Below are positions 22,521 to 33,260 of a stretch of DNA of 64,000 nucleotides, in pieces. The notes below the pieces were generated by a model. The model did not search any database and was not told where the DNA came from. It saw only the letters and a program-made list of their open reading frames with translations. Origin of the DNA: Vitellaria paradoxa (Eukaryota > Streptophyta > Magnoliopsida > Ericales > Sapotaceae); NCBI GenBank assembly GCA_019916065.1, contig CM034233.1:49098009-49162008 (forward strand), read 5' to 3'. Position 1 is the stretch's first letter. Every line of letters begins with the position of its first letter. The translations under genes were made by a program, and so were the position numbers.

Positions 22521-22649
22521 GTTCTCAAATAAAATTACAAATATTAAACTATAGAATCACCTCCAAAACTAGGCCCAAATAGTCTCCTAAAATCAAATAT
22601 AAACAATTAACTTCCACTTTACAAACAAAGGCTTATTACATTCCATTGA
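22521..22649. other. Unassigned spacer
   Basis: About 130 bp with no match to neighbouring elements and no ORF. Confidence 0.4.
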
Positions 22650-23879
22650 AACAATTCAGGTAAAGTACAAAAATTATCTCTACAGTTTACCATCAGCATT
22701 ACTTTAGTCCCACAAGTTTCAATTACAATAATTAAATCCCGACACTTTTAGTCAATTTGGTCCTTCGGTTAATTGACCGTTTCATATAATAGTTAGGCTG
22801 AGGATAAAAATGTAATTTTTTTACAGTTTATCCTTCGTGTCACTTTAGTCTCTTACATTTCAATTGTAATAGTCAAATCACTACACTTTGTGTATATTTG
22901 AAATGCACTTTATTAAATTATTTTTAGTATACAATATAATCTGAAATATGTTTTATTAAATTGTATAGCATATTATAATTTGAAATAATTTTGTTAACTT
23001 ATTTTTAGTAAATAATATAATTAAATTATATTCAATATATTTTCTTTTGTTGAATTAAATTATTTTTTAATAAATAATATAGTTTAATTAATATGAAATT
23101 TATTTTGTTAAATTCAAATATTTTTTAAAAATAATAAAATTACAATTCTAAATACAGTTTCAGTTTTTATTTTAGAAAAAAAGATATTATTTCAAAAAAA
23201 TTGATAATAGAAAAAAAAAATCAGAAAATAAAGAGTTAAAAAAATTAAAAAAAAAGTAATGTTACCAAACGACCCTCAAATCTATATTGTTTAAATTTTC
23301 TATCTTTGTAGTCTATATATATATATATAATTTTCTATATATATTCTACTCGAGTGACACATTTATCTGTGTGACTCTTTAATTGTATTTCGTTAATTAT
23401 AACAATTATTGGTGAAACTATCGAATTACCTTTTGATAAAATATTTAATTTTATTAATTTTTTAGAAGATTAATAGAATTTAATAAAATATATTTCATAT
23501 TTATTAAACTAAATTAAATATTATTCTAATTATATTATTAATTTAATCATATTATTTAAAAAAATAATTTAATTTAATAAAAAGAAAATATATTAAATAT
23601 AATTTAATTATATTATTTATTAAAAATTACTTAATAGGATATATTTCAATTTAAAATATGTTATATAATTTAATAAAATATATTTCAAATATATACCGAA
23701 AATATAAAAATTTAACTATTACAATTGAAAGGTGAGGGACTAAAGTGACATTGAGGGTAAACTATCTTTTTATCCCCAGTCTAACGATTATATGTAACAG
23801 TCAGTTAATGAAATGACCGAATTACTATTTGACCGAAAGTGTAGGGATTTGACTATTGTAATTAAAATAATAAGTCAGT
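22650..23879. mobile_element. Foldback/MULE-like inverted-repeat element
   Basis: 22725-22915 (ACAATAATTAAATCCCGACA ... TCACTTTAGTCTCTTACATTTCAATTGTAATAG words) is repeated in inverted orientation at 23680-23870 (ACTAAAGTGACATTGAGGG ... GTGTAGGGATTTGACTATTG). The arms are about 190 bp and diverged, with an AT-rich centre of ~800 bp. The left arm also contains two direct copies of a ~55 bp word (TTTACC..CACTTTAGTCC..). The right arm stops short of the left arm's outermost portion, where it abuts gag sequence at 23880, so the right end is probably truncated. No transposase is present. The superfamily is not certain. Confidence 0.6.
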
Positions 23880-25063
23880 TCAATAGTGAAAGGAAGAAAT
23901 TGATTGGGCCGTGGGAAATTTTAGTTTCCCACCTTGTGGGTAGGAGGTATTACCTTGGCCCCTATTCTGAAATGGCCGGTTCTGAGAATTATTAATGTAA
24001 GCCTGACCATAAGCAATCTCTTTAAGTAAAGGAACCTCGGGACACGAATTAGCATCATACCGCACTTGGTCACATGCCCTACATACCATTTGCGCTTCAA
24101 CTAATTTCTCCTTATTCTTAAGCTTAAGAGAATCTAACTTATGTTGCATTGCAATTATCCTCGCCTGCAAATCATCACTCTCACTTAATGTCAACTAACC
24201 ACTAGGCATGGGATTCCTATGCTCAGAAGATGAAGGAGATCCTATTTCCCAATCATTAGAATCTTCGGCTACCATATCAAAGAAGCCCATGGCGTCCTCC
24301 GCCGTCTTATCAAATAAAGTTCCATTACACATGGTAGACACTAATTGCTTAAGACTAGGAGTCAAAGATTCATGAAATATGCTCACTATTCTCCATGACT
24401 CAAAACCATGGTGAGGACAGGCCATTAAAAGGTCCGTGAACCTTTCCCAAGTTCGACAGAAGTTCTCATTAGGCTTACACGAAAAGGTGGTAATCTGTCG
24501 CCTATAATGCTGAGTTTTCTGAGTTGGGAAGTATTTTTTTAGAAACTTAGTTTGCATTTCATGCCACGTTCCAATAGAACGCAGACGGAGGGAATAAGCT
24601 AGGATTTGGCTTTGTCCTTAAGGGAAAATGGAAAAAGTTGGAGACGTACTATATCCTCTTTGGCATTATGCTCGACACAAGTGTTACTAACTTCCTCAAA
24701 CTCTCTAAGATGGTTATAGGGATTTTCAGAATCTAAACCATGGAAGGTAAGTAAAAGTTGGATGATTCTTGGTCTGACCATGAAGTTTCCCATATTTAAA
24801 GGTAAGATTATGCATGATGGTGTAGATTGCCTCATAGGGTTAAGGTGTTCTCTCAATGGGATAAAACCCAGAACCTCTTGGGGATCATTATCCCTATGTT
24901 CACTACCTTCCCCTCTTAAATCAGCCACTGAGTGAAAGGAAGAGGTGGTAAGTGAAACTGTGGAATATGAATATGTGGAAAAGGATTCATGAAGGTAGGA
25001 ATGGTCTTCTGGTTCAGGTTCTACTACGATTACCCTACCTGATCTAAGTTGCATGCACTTCAA
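23880..25063 (-). pseudogene. gag fragment of a second Athila-like element
   Basis: Reading down the minus strand: MKCMQLRSGR start (25063) with an acidic leader, LxMGNFMVRPRIIQLLLTFHGLDSENPYNHLREFEE (about 24660-24790), and LFPFSLKDKA. After a shift, MQTKFLKKYFPTQKTQHYRRQITTF and FxxLLMACPHHGFESWRIVSIFHESL (24195-24557). After a further stop, the zinc-knuckle-like CRACDQVRYDANSC and GQGNTSYPQGG (23880-24194). The order matches the gag at 8098-9478. The rest of gag and all of pol are missing beyond 23880, where the foldback element begins. Confidence 0.88.
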
Positions 25064-25171
25064 AATTTTGGGTTTTCAAAAAAAAAAAGAAAAAAATTCA
25101 AGGAAGAATAAACTCACCTAAAAAGAAATAAAAATAATAAAAAATAGAAACAACCTAAAAACTAAATTTTG

Positions 25172-25190
25172 GCTCCCTGGCAACGGCGCC
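25172..25190 (-). other. Primer-binding site (tRNA-Asp) of the minus-strand Athila-like element
   Basis: The minus strand reads TGGCGCCGTTGCCAGGGAG, complementary to the 3' end of tRNA-Asp with one mismatch in the first 18 bases. It lies about seven bases inside the LTR end at 25198. Confidence 0.88.
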
Positions 25191-25197
25191 AAAAACT

Positions 25198-28100
25198 TGA
25201 CTGACTCTAAAATATGTGTGGGTTCTACCTCTCAAGTGCAAGAGGGCAGTCGTAGTTTCAACTCGGTGAGTCCGAGATCGAATTCACAGGGAGCCTATGT
25301 TATTCAATGTCTAGGTTATAAGTGAATTCAAAACATAAATATAAACAAGGTCTGATATTCAATTAAACTAAATCCTAAGATTTCACAAAATTAAAATTCA
25401 AACTTAAAGTTAAATTACTACGTAAAGGATTCAGCAATTCAAATTTCTGTTTTAAGTTCTAAATGAATTAAACATCAAATCAAGAAATTCGATGAACTTT
25501 TAAAATTCAACAACTGAACTAATCTAAATTTCAAAGCAAATTAAATATCACGAAAATCTAAATTGAATGACAAATTCAATATTAAAAGTCCAGGTAGTTC
25601 ACTGCTTCACTATGGGATATGTGGGCTCGTATTCAAATTAAGAGTTTGTTCAAAAATATTGAGAATATTTTAAATCCAAAAGTTATTACCAATGATTTCA
25701 AACAGATATGGTTAAAAACTTTTATTTTCGGAAGTCTTTTCAAACAAATGAAATCAGAATTGAACTTTGAATCCTACTTTTAATTTGTTCAAAAGTATTA
25801 ATCAATGTTAATCAGAAACCCATACCAGTGATTTTAGTGAATATGGTTAAAGATTTTCGTTTTCAAATGTTTTCAAAACAAGTTAAAATAGGTTTAAAAA
25901 TAGTAGATCCCTACGCATGAGCTTTCACAACCCATGCGAAGGGTCTACGCACATCCCAGAGTGTTTCATGAACTACCATCCTTGATTCGTCAAATCAAGA
26001 ACTAGGATTTTTACACTAGCATTATTTTAAATGAAACGAAAATATAAATACGCACATAATCAACCGATCTACCAATTGAAATGAATAAATCATACTATTA
26101 AAGAGTGAAACGAAATCAAACTTACAAGTTAAACAGTTCTAAAAGAAAGTAATGGAAAGAAACTAACCGACCCTAAATTGTGTCCGAGTTTTACCTCTCA
26201 AGTGCAAGAGGATAGTCGCAATTTTAACTCGGTGGGTCCGAGGTCGAATTCACAGGGAACCTATGTTATTCAATTTCTAGGTTGTAAGACAAATTTAAAA
26301 CCTAACGTAACTAAAGTTTGTTATTCAATTGGAACTAATTCCCAAGGTTTTGCAAAATTAAAATTTAAACTAAAACTAAATTAACTTTACTTAAGAAATT
26401 AAAAAATTCAAATGTTTGATTTTCAAATTTAACTTAATTAACTAATTTCGAAAGTGCGACAATGTATTATGCTAAAATTCAAGGCAAATTAACTATTGCA
26501 AGGAATTGAAGTGACTAATAAAATTTGATAATAAATGGGTTCTTGATTCAACTTACAAGTCCAGGTGATTCACTAATTCGCTTTGGGATTTTTAGATGCA
26601 ACTTTAAATTAGGGTTTTGTTTAAAAAGTGTCAAGAACATTAAAATCAAAGATCAGTACCAATGATTTTAAACGAATATGGTTAAAGATCTTTGTTTTCG
26701 AATGTTTTCTAAACAAACACGATCAAAGTTGAAATTGAATCTTATTATCTACTTGTTCCAAAAATGTTAAGAACATTTAAACTAAAAATTAGTATCAGTG
26801 ATTTCAAATGAATATGATTAAAGATTTTTGTTTTCGAATGTTTTGGAAATAAGTAAAAATAGGTTTTAAAATCGTAGAGACCTTCGCATGTGCTTTCGCA
26901 ACCCATGCGAAGGGTCTACATACATCCCAGAGCTTTTCATGAACCACCCTTTCTTGATTCGTTGAATCAAGAACTAGGGTTTCTACTCGAACATGATTTT
27001 AAACAAAATGAAAGCAACAAATGTAAGCATAAACATTCGATCTATCACTTAAAACTAAGAAATCATATATTAAATAGATGAAACGAAAATGAACTTACAC
27101 AGAAAGTAACTCTGAAAGGGCGTAATGAAAAAGTAGTGCGACCAAGAACAAGCAAACATCCAACAAATCCATAAATCTTCTCTCAAAAACAATGTAAAAA
27201 CCACTCAAAACTCTCAAGAAATAAACTAAAAAGTATTGGGGACGCATCCTTTGTTTAACCGTACAAAGGTGTTATATATATGTTAAGAAAAACCCTAGAA
27301 AAATGAAATAAAACGCGTGCCCAGGGCTTTGCTGGGGTCCGGACCCTTTGGGGGGGTCTGGACCCTAGAATATCAATTTCTCCAAATTCCTTCACTGTGG
27401 TCCAGACCCTTTGGGGAGGGGTCTGGACACCAGAACCTTAGTTACTCCATTTTTCTTTCTCCTTTGCTCTGAGTCCTTGGGTTAGTCCAAACCATTCTTG
27501 ATGAAGCTTGAACCACAACTTCTCCTTCGTCTTCTAAGCCCTCTTCGACACTATTAACTTTTCTTTTCTCATCCATTTCCCTACAAATAAGATAATAAAA
27601 CTTGTAAGTTACAAAATAATGTTAAAACTTTAAATTTAACTATTCAAATGCATTAAAATGTATCTAAATATAGAGATTGTAATTACACTTTTCAAATGTA
27701 ATAAAAAACTGTAGCGATGAACAAACCAACTTCTAGAAAATCCATAAACTCCGTGACAATATTGAAAAAGCTCTCAAAAAGCTCTCCAAAGTATATGAAA
27801 AGTATGAAAAGTTTCTCTAGTTCGACCGTTTACAAGGTTTATAAAAGGGTTACACAGAAACCCTAAAAAGTGTAGCTTAAAACCGACGCATGCTTGGCTA
27901 CTGTGGTCCCGACCGTCTGGGAGGGGGTCTCGACCATAGAATGGTCATTACTCCGTTTCTCTTCCTCCTCCTTGCTAGGTCTTTGGGCTGGTATGGGCCA
28001 TCCAAGGTGAGGTCTAAACCATAACTTTTCCTTCGTCTTCTAGGCCATTCTTATCACTATAAACTTCCATTATTTCACCCTTTTCCCTACAATTAAGGAA

Positions 28101-28209
28101 ATAACACTATAAATAATAAAATAATGATAAAACTTCAAAATTAACTACTTAAAAGCATCAATGAGTATCAAAATGTGGAATTTGTAATTACACTTTTCAA
28201 GTGTAATCA
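25198..28209 (-). mobile_element. 5' LTR of the minus-strand Athila-like element, split by a solo LTR
   Basis: The LTR occupies 25198-26163 and 27710-28209 (about 1.47 kb without the insertion). It reads TGATTACACTTG... on the minus strand at 28209 and ends ...GAGTCAGTCA at 25198. It carries the same 5' hairpin (TTACACTTGAAAAGTGTAA) and the ACTCACCGAGTT end block as the LTR at 21131-22520. TTCCT follows at 28210-28214, probably one copy of the target duplication in the copia RNase H; the other copy was lost with the element's 3' end. Confidence 0.85.
26164..27704 (-). mobile_element. Nested solo LTR of a related gypsy family
   Basis: It is 1,541 bp and flanked by GAAAC (26159-26163) and AAAAC (27705-27709), 4 of 5 matching. 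Its right end on the plus strand reads CACTTTTCAAATGTAATAA and its left end TAACCGACCCTAAA. These are the LTR ends with the terminal TG/CA dinucleotides mutated. It lies in the same orientation as the host LTR and aligns with it over most of its length (for example AACTCGGTG/GGTCCGAG, the long A-rich middle, and 27710-27740 against 27130-27165). Confidence 0.8.
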
Positions 28210-28217
28210 TTCCTCAA

Positions 28218-28638
28218 TCATATTGTCTCATTGCACACCTCTGTGGCCGCAACATACTCTACTTCTATTGTGAAAATAGTCACTATTTTTCGTAGCCACA
28301 AGACCCAACTTACTACTATACCCCCCAAAGTAAACACATACCCAGTAGTGTTTTTCTTGTTGTCAATGTCCCATGCTAAATCTAAATCCATAAATCCTTG
28401 CAAACAAATATTAGGAACTTCCAAAACATAAAGCTAAATCAAAAGTACCTTTCAGATACCGCAAAATCCACTTGACTGCCTCCCAATGCTCGTTGCCCAT
28501 ATTTACTATGAACCTACTGACAACTCCCATTACATGAGCAATGTTTGGCCCCATGCTGACCACAGCATACATCAATCTACCTACCACTGAAGCATATAGA
28601 ACTTTGGCCACGTAGTTTTTCTCTTCATCAGTTAGCAC
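28218..28638 (-). pseudogene. copia RT C-terminus and RNase H
   Basis: The first piece (28411-28638) reads KVLYASVVGRLMYAVVSMGPNIAHVMGVVSRF..NMGNEHWEAVKWILRYLKGT, the conserved copia 'YASAVGSLMYA...WxAVKWILRYLKGT' block. The second (28218-28424) reads GFMDLDLAWDIDNKKNTTGYVFTLGG...VEYVAATEVCNETI, the copia RNase H region with its first aspartate context altered (D-L-D-L-A instead of D-A-D-W-A). A TGA replaces the Trp codon expected after the last motif, seven codons before the LTR junction. Confidence 0.88.
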
Positions 28639-29535
28639 TCATTTTTCCTTTGAAAGCTTGAAGTGACTTGCCAATGGCGTGCTAACAAGCTTAGCACCTT
28701 CTATGTTAAACCTTTTGATTACTTTTTCAACATATTTCTGTTGCGACAACTTCAACTTCTGGTTCATCCTGTCCCTCCTAATTTACATCCTAAGGATTTT
28801 CTTCGTAGAACCCAAATCCTTCATTGTAGATCCTTCGACAGCTATTCTTTTAGGTTAGCAATCTCATCTATACTTAAACCTGCAATAAGCATATCATCTA
28901 CATAAAACAAAAGTATGACATGATTTACCAAGCTTCATAAATAACAACAATGCTCCCCACGACATCTAGTAAACCTCATATCTATCATAAAAGTGTCAAA
29001 CCTTTTATACCACTATCTAGGTGCTTTTTTCAACTCGTACAAACTCCTATGAAGCTTACACACATGATCCTCCTTTCCTTTGATAAAATAACCTTTTGGC
29101 TAATACATATAAGTGTCTTCCTCCAAATCCCCATGAAAGAATGTAGTTTTTACATCTAACTACTCTATGTGCAAGTTCTCAATAGCCACAATATTAAGGA
29201 CACAACTAATAGTAGAAATCTTCACAACAGGAGAAAAATTTCGGGGTAGTCAATACCCGATTTCTACTTAAAACCTTTCACTACCAACCATGTCCTGTAC
29301 CATTTGCTCTCATCAGATTCTTTCTTAAATGTGTATACCTATTTGTTGTCAAAGCTTTCTTCCCCTTAGGCAACTGAATCAAGCCCCAAGTTTGGTTTGA
29401 TACAAGAAAATCTATCTCATCATCCATCACATGCTCCCACTTTTTCCTAGTCTCTACCTGTAATGCTTCTTCAAAACATTCTAGTTCAATACTATCAGTT
29501 AGCAACAAATAATGTAAAGAAAGAGAATAACGCAT
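28639..29535 (-). pseudogene. copia reverse transcriptase, heavily broken
   Basis: 29281-29535 carries FEEALQVETRKKWEHVMDDEIDFLVSNQTWGLIQLPKGKKAL, the start of copia RT. Downstream fragments, in other frames, still show a YVDD-like context near 28880-28910 (minus) and the LHRSLYELK-like box near 29030-29060. No continuous frame exists. Confidence 0.75.
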
Positions 29536-29940
29536 TGGAGGTTTATTGATACGATTAAACCTCTGAGTAAAAGGAGTCTATGGATCTACCTGTTGAGTAA
29601 GTAATGTATTAATATCCTGAGGCAGTAAGACATTCTTGCTAGGGATCCCTTCCAACTCTACAACATTTAAATTGATTCTATCTACATTTATACAAAACAG
29701 ACTCATTAATTATCATATCTATAGTCCTGTGTGTTTTTTGATTTTCAAAATCATACAGCCTATACCCATAGTTATTAGTACCATAGCCTATAAACACTTT
29801 TTTTGAGACTTTGCATCATGTTTACCCCCATTACTCGAATCAATATGCATATAGGCCATGCAACCAAAGACTCATAAATGGGATAAATTTACCTCTTTAC
29901 CTAACCAAGCCTCATCTAGCAATCGATTATTCAAAGGAAC
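29536..29940 (-). pseudogene. copia integrase-RT linker, no open frame
   Basis: Weak coding traces of the integrase C-terminal region, for example KVFIGYGTNNYGYRLYDFENQ read near 29740-29800 on the minus strand. It is a decayed continuation of the neighbouring pieces. Confidence 0.5.
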
Positions 29941-30246
29941 TTAAGGTCCCTTGTTGATCAAGTACACTGTTGTATTTATTGCTCTAGCCCAGAATTGCTT
30001 AGGTAACCTAGCATGTAAACTCATGCTCCTTGTACACTCTAGAATCGTTCTATTCATGCGCTCAACAACTCCATTCTTCCTTGGCTTCTTTGGGATTGTT
30101 TTGAATCTTTGAATCCCATTCGTAGCACAGTAAGCCTCAAAGTCACCATCACAATACTCGCCGCTACTATTAGATTTCATACACTTTAGTTTCTTTCTTA
30201 TTTCATTCTCAACTAATGCTTTCCAATTCTTCAAAACACCAAACAT
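29941..30246 (-). pseudogene. copia integrase core fragment
   Basis: The 101-residue frame has KLKCMKSNSSGEYCDGDFEAYCATNGIQRFKTIPKKPRKNGVVERMNRTI. This is the region around the second catalytic position (usually R-S-D-N-G-G-E-Y) and the third (NGVVERMNRT with the catalytic glutamate). The second aspartate is replaced (K-S-N-S-S-G-E-Y), so the enzyme would be inactive even without the breaks. Confidence 0.88.
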
Positions 30247-30892
30247 ATTAGATTTATGCTTAAAAATATAAACCTATAATTTTCTAGTAACATCATCAAT
30301 GGAAGTAACAAAATAACATGAACCACTAAGAGAGGACACCTGAGACAGGCCCCATATGCCTATATGAACCAGCCCCAACTTCTCTAATTTTAGGATCCTT
30401 GCCACCTTCATGAAGCTAACTTTCTTCTATTTCCTAAAGACGCAATCCTCACAGAAGTCTAAATTCAGTGATTTACAACCCTAACAATTTACCCTTTGTT
30501 AACATTACCTTCATCACTTTTTCTCTCATGTGACCTAGTTTACGAGGCCATGTAATAAAACCAATTGATGATGTTGCCATTACGATGCTACTGTAAGTAC
30601 CTGAAGATACATATAGGGTTCCTTCTTTTTTACCACGAGCCACAACCAAGCCCCTTTGCTTATCTTCCAAGCATCTGATGTAAACGTTGTGACTACTCTA
30701 CCCTCTGACAATTGACCGCAGTGAAATAAGATTTCTCATTAGACTAAGCATATATCTAACACACTTTAATTCCAATAATGGCCCATCTGTCTGAGTAATT
30801 TGCACATCTCCTTTCCCAATTATGTCGCAAGCCTCATCATCACCTAAGTAGACCTTTCCAAAATTTCCTTGCACATAATTTTGTAATGCATC
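30247..30892 (-). pseudogene. copia GAG-pre-integrase and integrase N-terminus
   Basis: 30473-30670 reads GLVVARGKKEGTLYVSSGTYSSIVMATSS...WPRKLGHMREKVMKVMLTKGKL, matching the pre-integrase zinc-binding segment (W-H-x-x-L-G-H-M). 30700-30890 encodes FGKVYLGDDEACDIIGKGDVQITQTDGPLLELK, the segment between protease and pre-integrase. Frames change repeatedly. Confidence 0.8.
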
Positions 30893-31908
30893 TGAAAATT
30901 CAAAAATATGCTGCTAAGGATCCCAATCAATCAATCACAGACACACAATAGTAGAAGGCAGTACAAAAGAAGCAAGGAAACCCACGCAGGGAAACCCCCA
31001 AAACTTTCACTAGAATAAACGAACGTTGGTTACAAACTCAAACTCTCGATAGATCGACTCATCGACTCTATACTCTTGTTGATGTTTGCTCGACTCCTCG
31101 ATTGACCAACTCCTTCTAATGAAAGCCTTTTGACTCCTCGAAGGCACAATACTAACTCCTCAGTAGCTTTTGCTGAATCCTCAGCGTGTTGAATCCGCAG
31201 CGCTCACAAAACCAAACCCGAACTCTTTGGATTGAACACGAACAATGAAGGCTATGCTATTGAGGGAATCATCAAACTTTCAAGCTCATAAACATGAAGT
31301 ATATTCTCTCTGTGTGTGTGTCTCTTTTCTTTTTTTTTTCCTCTCCTTGAAAATGCCATGAGATATATATAGATCATCAGAGACGGCTGGGGCTATTGAA
31401 GTGATGTGCAGCTGAAGTTTTAGCTCGACACCCTGTCAATATTTTGACCATATCTTTTCACTCGCAATTCAGATTGACCTAATTCTTTTTGGGTTGGAAA
31501 GAAGACTCAAAGGGCTACAACTTTCATGTTTTAGCCGAAGCCTGAATCTATCGTCTTCGAGGTCACAATCGCGTTGGAAGTTGAGAATAAAAAGCTGTCA
31601 TGCTGGTACCTCGCAGGAAAGGCGCACCTATGGCCTTCCTGCGACTCAGAGTGGCCTTCCCTCATGGCTTAATCTCTCTCGGCTTTTTCCTGAGGCCAAG
31701 TGCATTCTTCCTGCGTTATTCAGTTCTGAAGCTCTTCAGGATTTCCGAATCTCTTCATGACTCCCAGCCGTTATGGAAACTTGATTTTCTAAGGCCTTTT
31801 AGAATTCTAATCTACCTAAGACTCTAGTGTCTTAGCCTACAGTAAGTCTAAAGTACAGACACTTCTATTTGATCATGAATTCGATAATTTACAAATTTAG
31901 CCTTAATA
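30893..31908 (-). mobile_element. Solo LTR nested in the copia protease region
   Basis: It is 1,016 bp and flanked by perfect 5 bp duplications GCATC (30888-30892 and 31909-31913). On the minus strand it starts TATTAAGG (TG probably mutated to TA) and ends TTTTCA. A TATATATA box lies at 31362-31371, and a (GT)n stretch at 31310-31320. Removing it joins 'FYATLRMDA' with 'ALQNYVQGNFGKVYLGDD', which is the expected order of the copia protease region. Bases 31395-31607 match 2393-2605 of the gypsy solo LTR. Assignment to copia or gypsy is not certain. Confidence 0.8.
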
Positions 31909-31913
31909 GCATC

Positions 31914-32672
31914 CATGCGTAGAGTAGCATAGAATGAGGCTCCTAAGTCTACAATCCAAGACTAATTACGAGAATCCAACGAACAAATCAAGGCATCATT
32001 ATCTAGCTCATCTATAACATTGACTGTGTTCATACCCTATTGATTATTTCCATTCTACTACTTTTTTGGTGGTGCTCTATAATTTCGCTTCAAATACCCC
32101 ATCGAACCACAGTTCTAACAACTCTCAAGTTTTACATCTTTCCGACAAGATTTACTCCTACCCTTATTTTTAGAATTTCCTCTTTGCTTGCCCTTGTAGT
32201 CTCTTCTATTTTCAAACCTACCTCTTTTCTCTGTATTTAGTGCTGAACCAAAAGCAACATCCTCATTTGGTGCTCTCTTCCTAACCTCTTCTCCAAAAAT
32301 CAACCCAATAACATTCTTTGATTTTATTTTTGTAGATCCAAAGGAATTACTAACTGCCACAACAAGTCCATTCCAACTTTCTGGCAAACTCGACAATAAA
32401 ATAAGAGCTCTAATTTTAGCATTAATACCCACGGATTCTAACTGATTTGTGACCGTATTAAATTCATTTAGATGTTCAGCAACAATAGAGTTTTCAGGCA
32501 TCTTTAAATTAAATAACTTTTTCATAAGATATAGCTTATTCACCCTAGAAAGTTTCTTGTACATCTTTTCTAGGGCTTTGAACAAATCTATTATAGTCTT
32601 TTCTTTAGCAAAATTCGATGTGACCGATGGCGCCAAGCTCAATCGCACAATCCCTAAAGTTTTGCGATCCAA
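31914..32672 (-). pseudogene. copia gag and protease start
   Basis: 32115-32672 is open for 185 residues: LGIVRLSLAPSVTSNF..EKTIIDLFKALEKMYKKLSRVNKLYLMKKLFNLKMPENSIVAEHLNEFNTVTNQLESVGI, then LILLSSLPESWNGLVVAVSNS, and a basic tail. This is the UBN2-type copia Gag. A degraded zinc-knuckle region follows, and WIVDLGASFYATLR (about 31920-31980) is the protease active site with Leu in place of Ser/Thr after the catalytic Asp. The start codon region extends upstream to about 32820, with the frame broken near 32680. Confidence 0.88.
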
Positions 32673-32853
32673 AATATTCCAATCTTCTTATGTTTTGCTT
32701 TCTGGCTTTTTCTTACTAATTAGAAGATATGAATCCTTCAGATATAAAATATCTTCCATCTGCATCTTCCAAATAGCGTAATTTGTATTATTAAACTTCT
32801 TGATTTTGCATTTGTCTTAGCCATTGCGTAAACCCTTGATCTCTTAACTTGGA

Positions 32854-32865
32854 GCTCTGATACTA
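32854..32865 (-). other. copia primer-binding site (initiator tRNA-Met type)
   Basis: The minus strand reads TAGTATCAGAGC, 11 of 12 matching TGGTATCAGAGC. Five bases separate it from the LTR end at 32871. Confidence 0.85.
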
Positions 32866-32870
32866 ATTGC

Positions 32871-33260
32871 TGGGGATCCTTACGCTTACACTTATAAGCA
32901 AACGCACAAAATCAAAGACAAACAAGAATAGAAAATAATCATAAACAAGAAGATAACGAGATATAGAGATTTATGTGATTCTAACTTAAGCTAATTATTT
33001 AATCGTACATCTACGGGGTGCTGGAGGCAACCTTAGGCGTTTCTTTATAGTTGTAAGGAACCCTAGTGTATACAAATAAAAAAAAAAAAAAACACTCTAA
33101 AATGCAAAAGTACGTTTTGTTTAAATCAAACTTTACACTTAACAATTGAGAGTGTGTGATATCATTTGTTGAGAATCTTAATCAGCCTAAGGTCTTTATG
33201 CGTGCATGTGGGCCTAACCCGTTGGGGAGTATCCAGGCCATCCACACCACATCATATGGA
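32871..33260 (-). mobile_element. 5' LTR of the copia element, outer boundary uncertain
   Basis: Starts with TGGGGATCC at 32871 directly outside the PBS. The other end cannot be fixed because the partner LTR is missing. A run of 18 A lies at 33075-33092. The 33276-33467 ORF is not supported as a gene. Confidence 0.55.

Larger units (their letters stand above)
28210..32870 (-). mobile_element. Degenerate Ty1/copia element, 3' end missing, with a nested solo LTR
   Basis: Going down the minus strand: 5' LTR edge and PBS (32854-32871), gag (32115-32672), protease motif (~31930-31980), GAG-pre-integrase (~30470-30700), integrase (29941-30246), reverse transcriptase (about 28640-29535) and RNase H (28218-28424). 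The gag-protease-integrase-RT-RNase H order defines Ty1/copia. The element is cut off at 28210 by the Athila-like LTR and interrupted at 30893-31908 by another LTR. Many stops and shifts show it is old. Confidence 0.88.
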
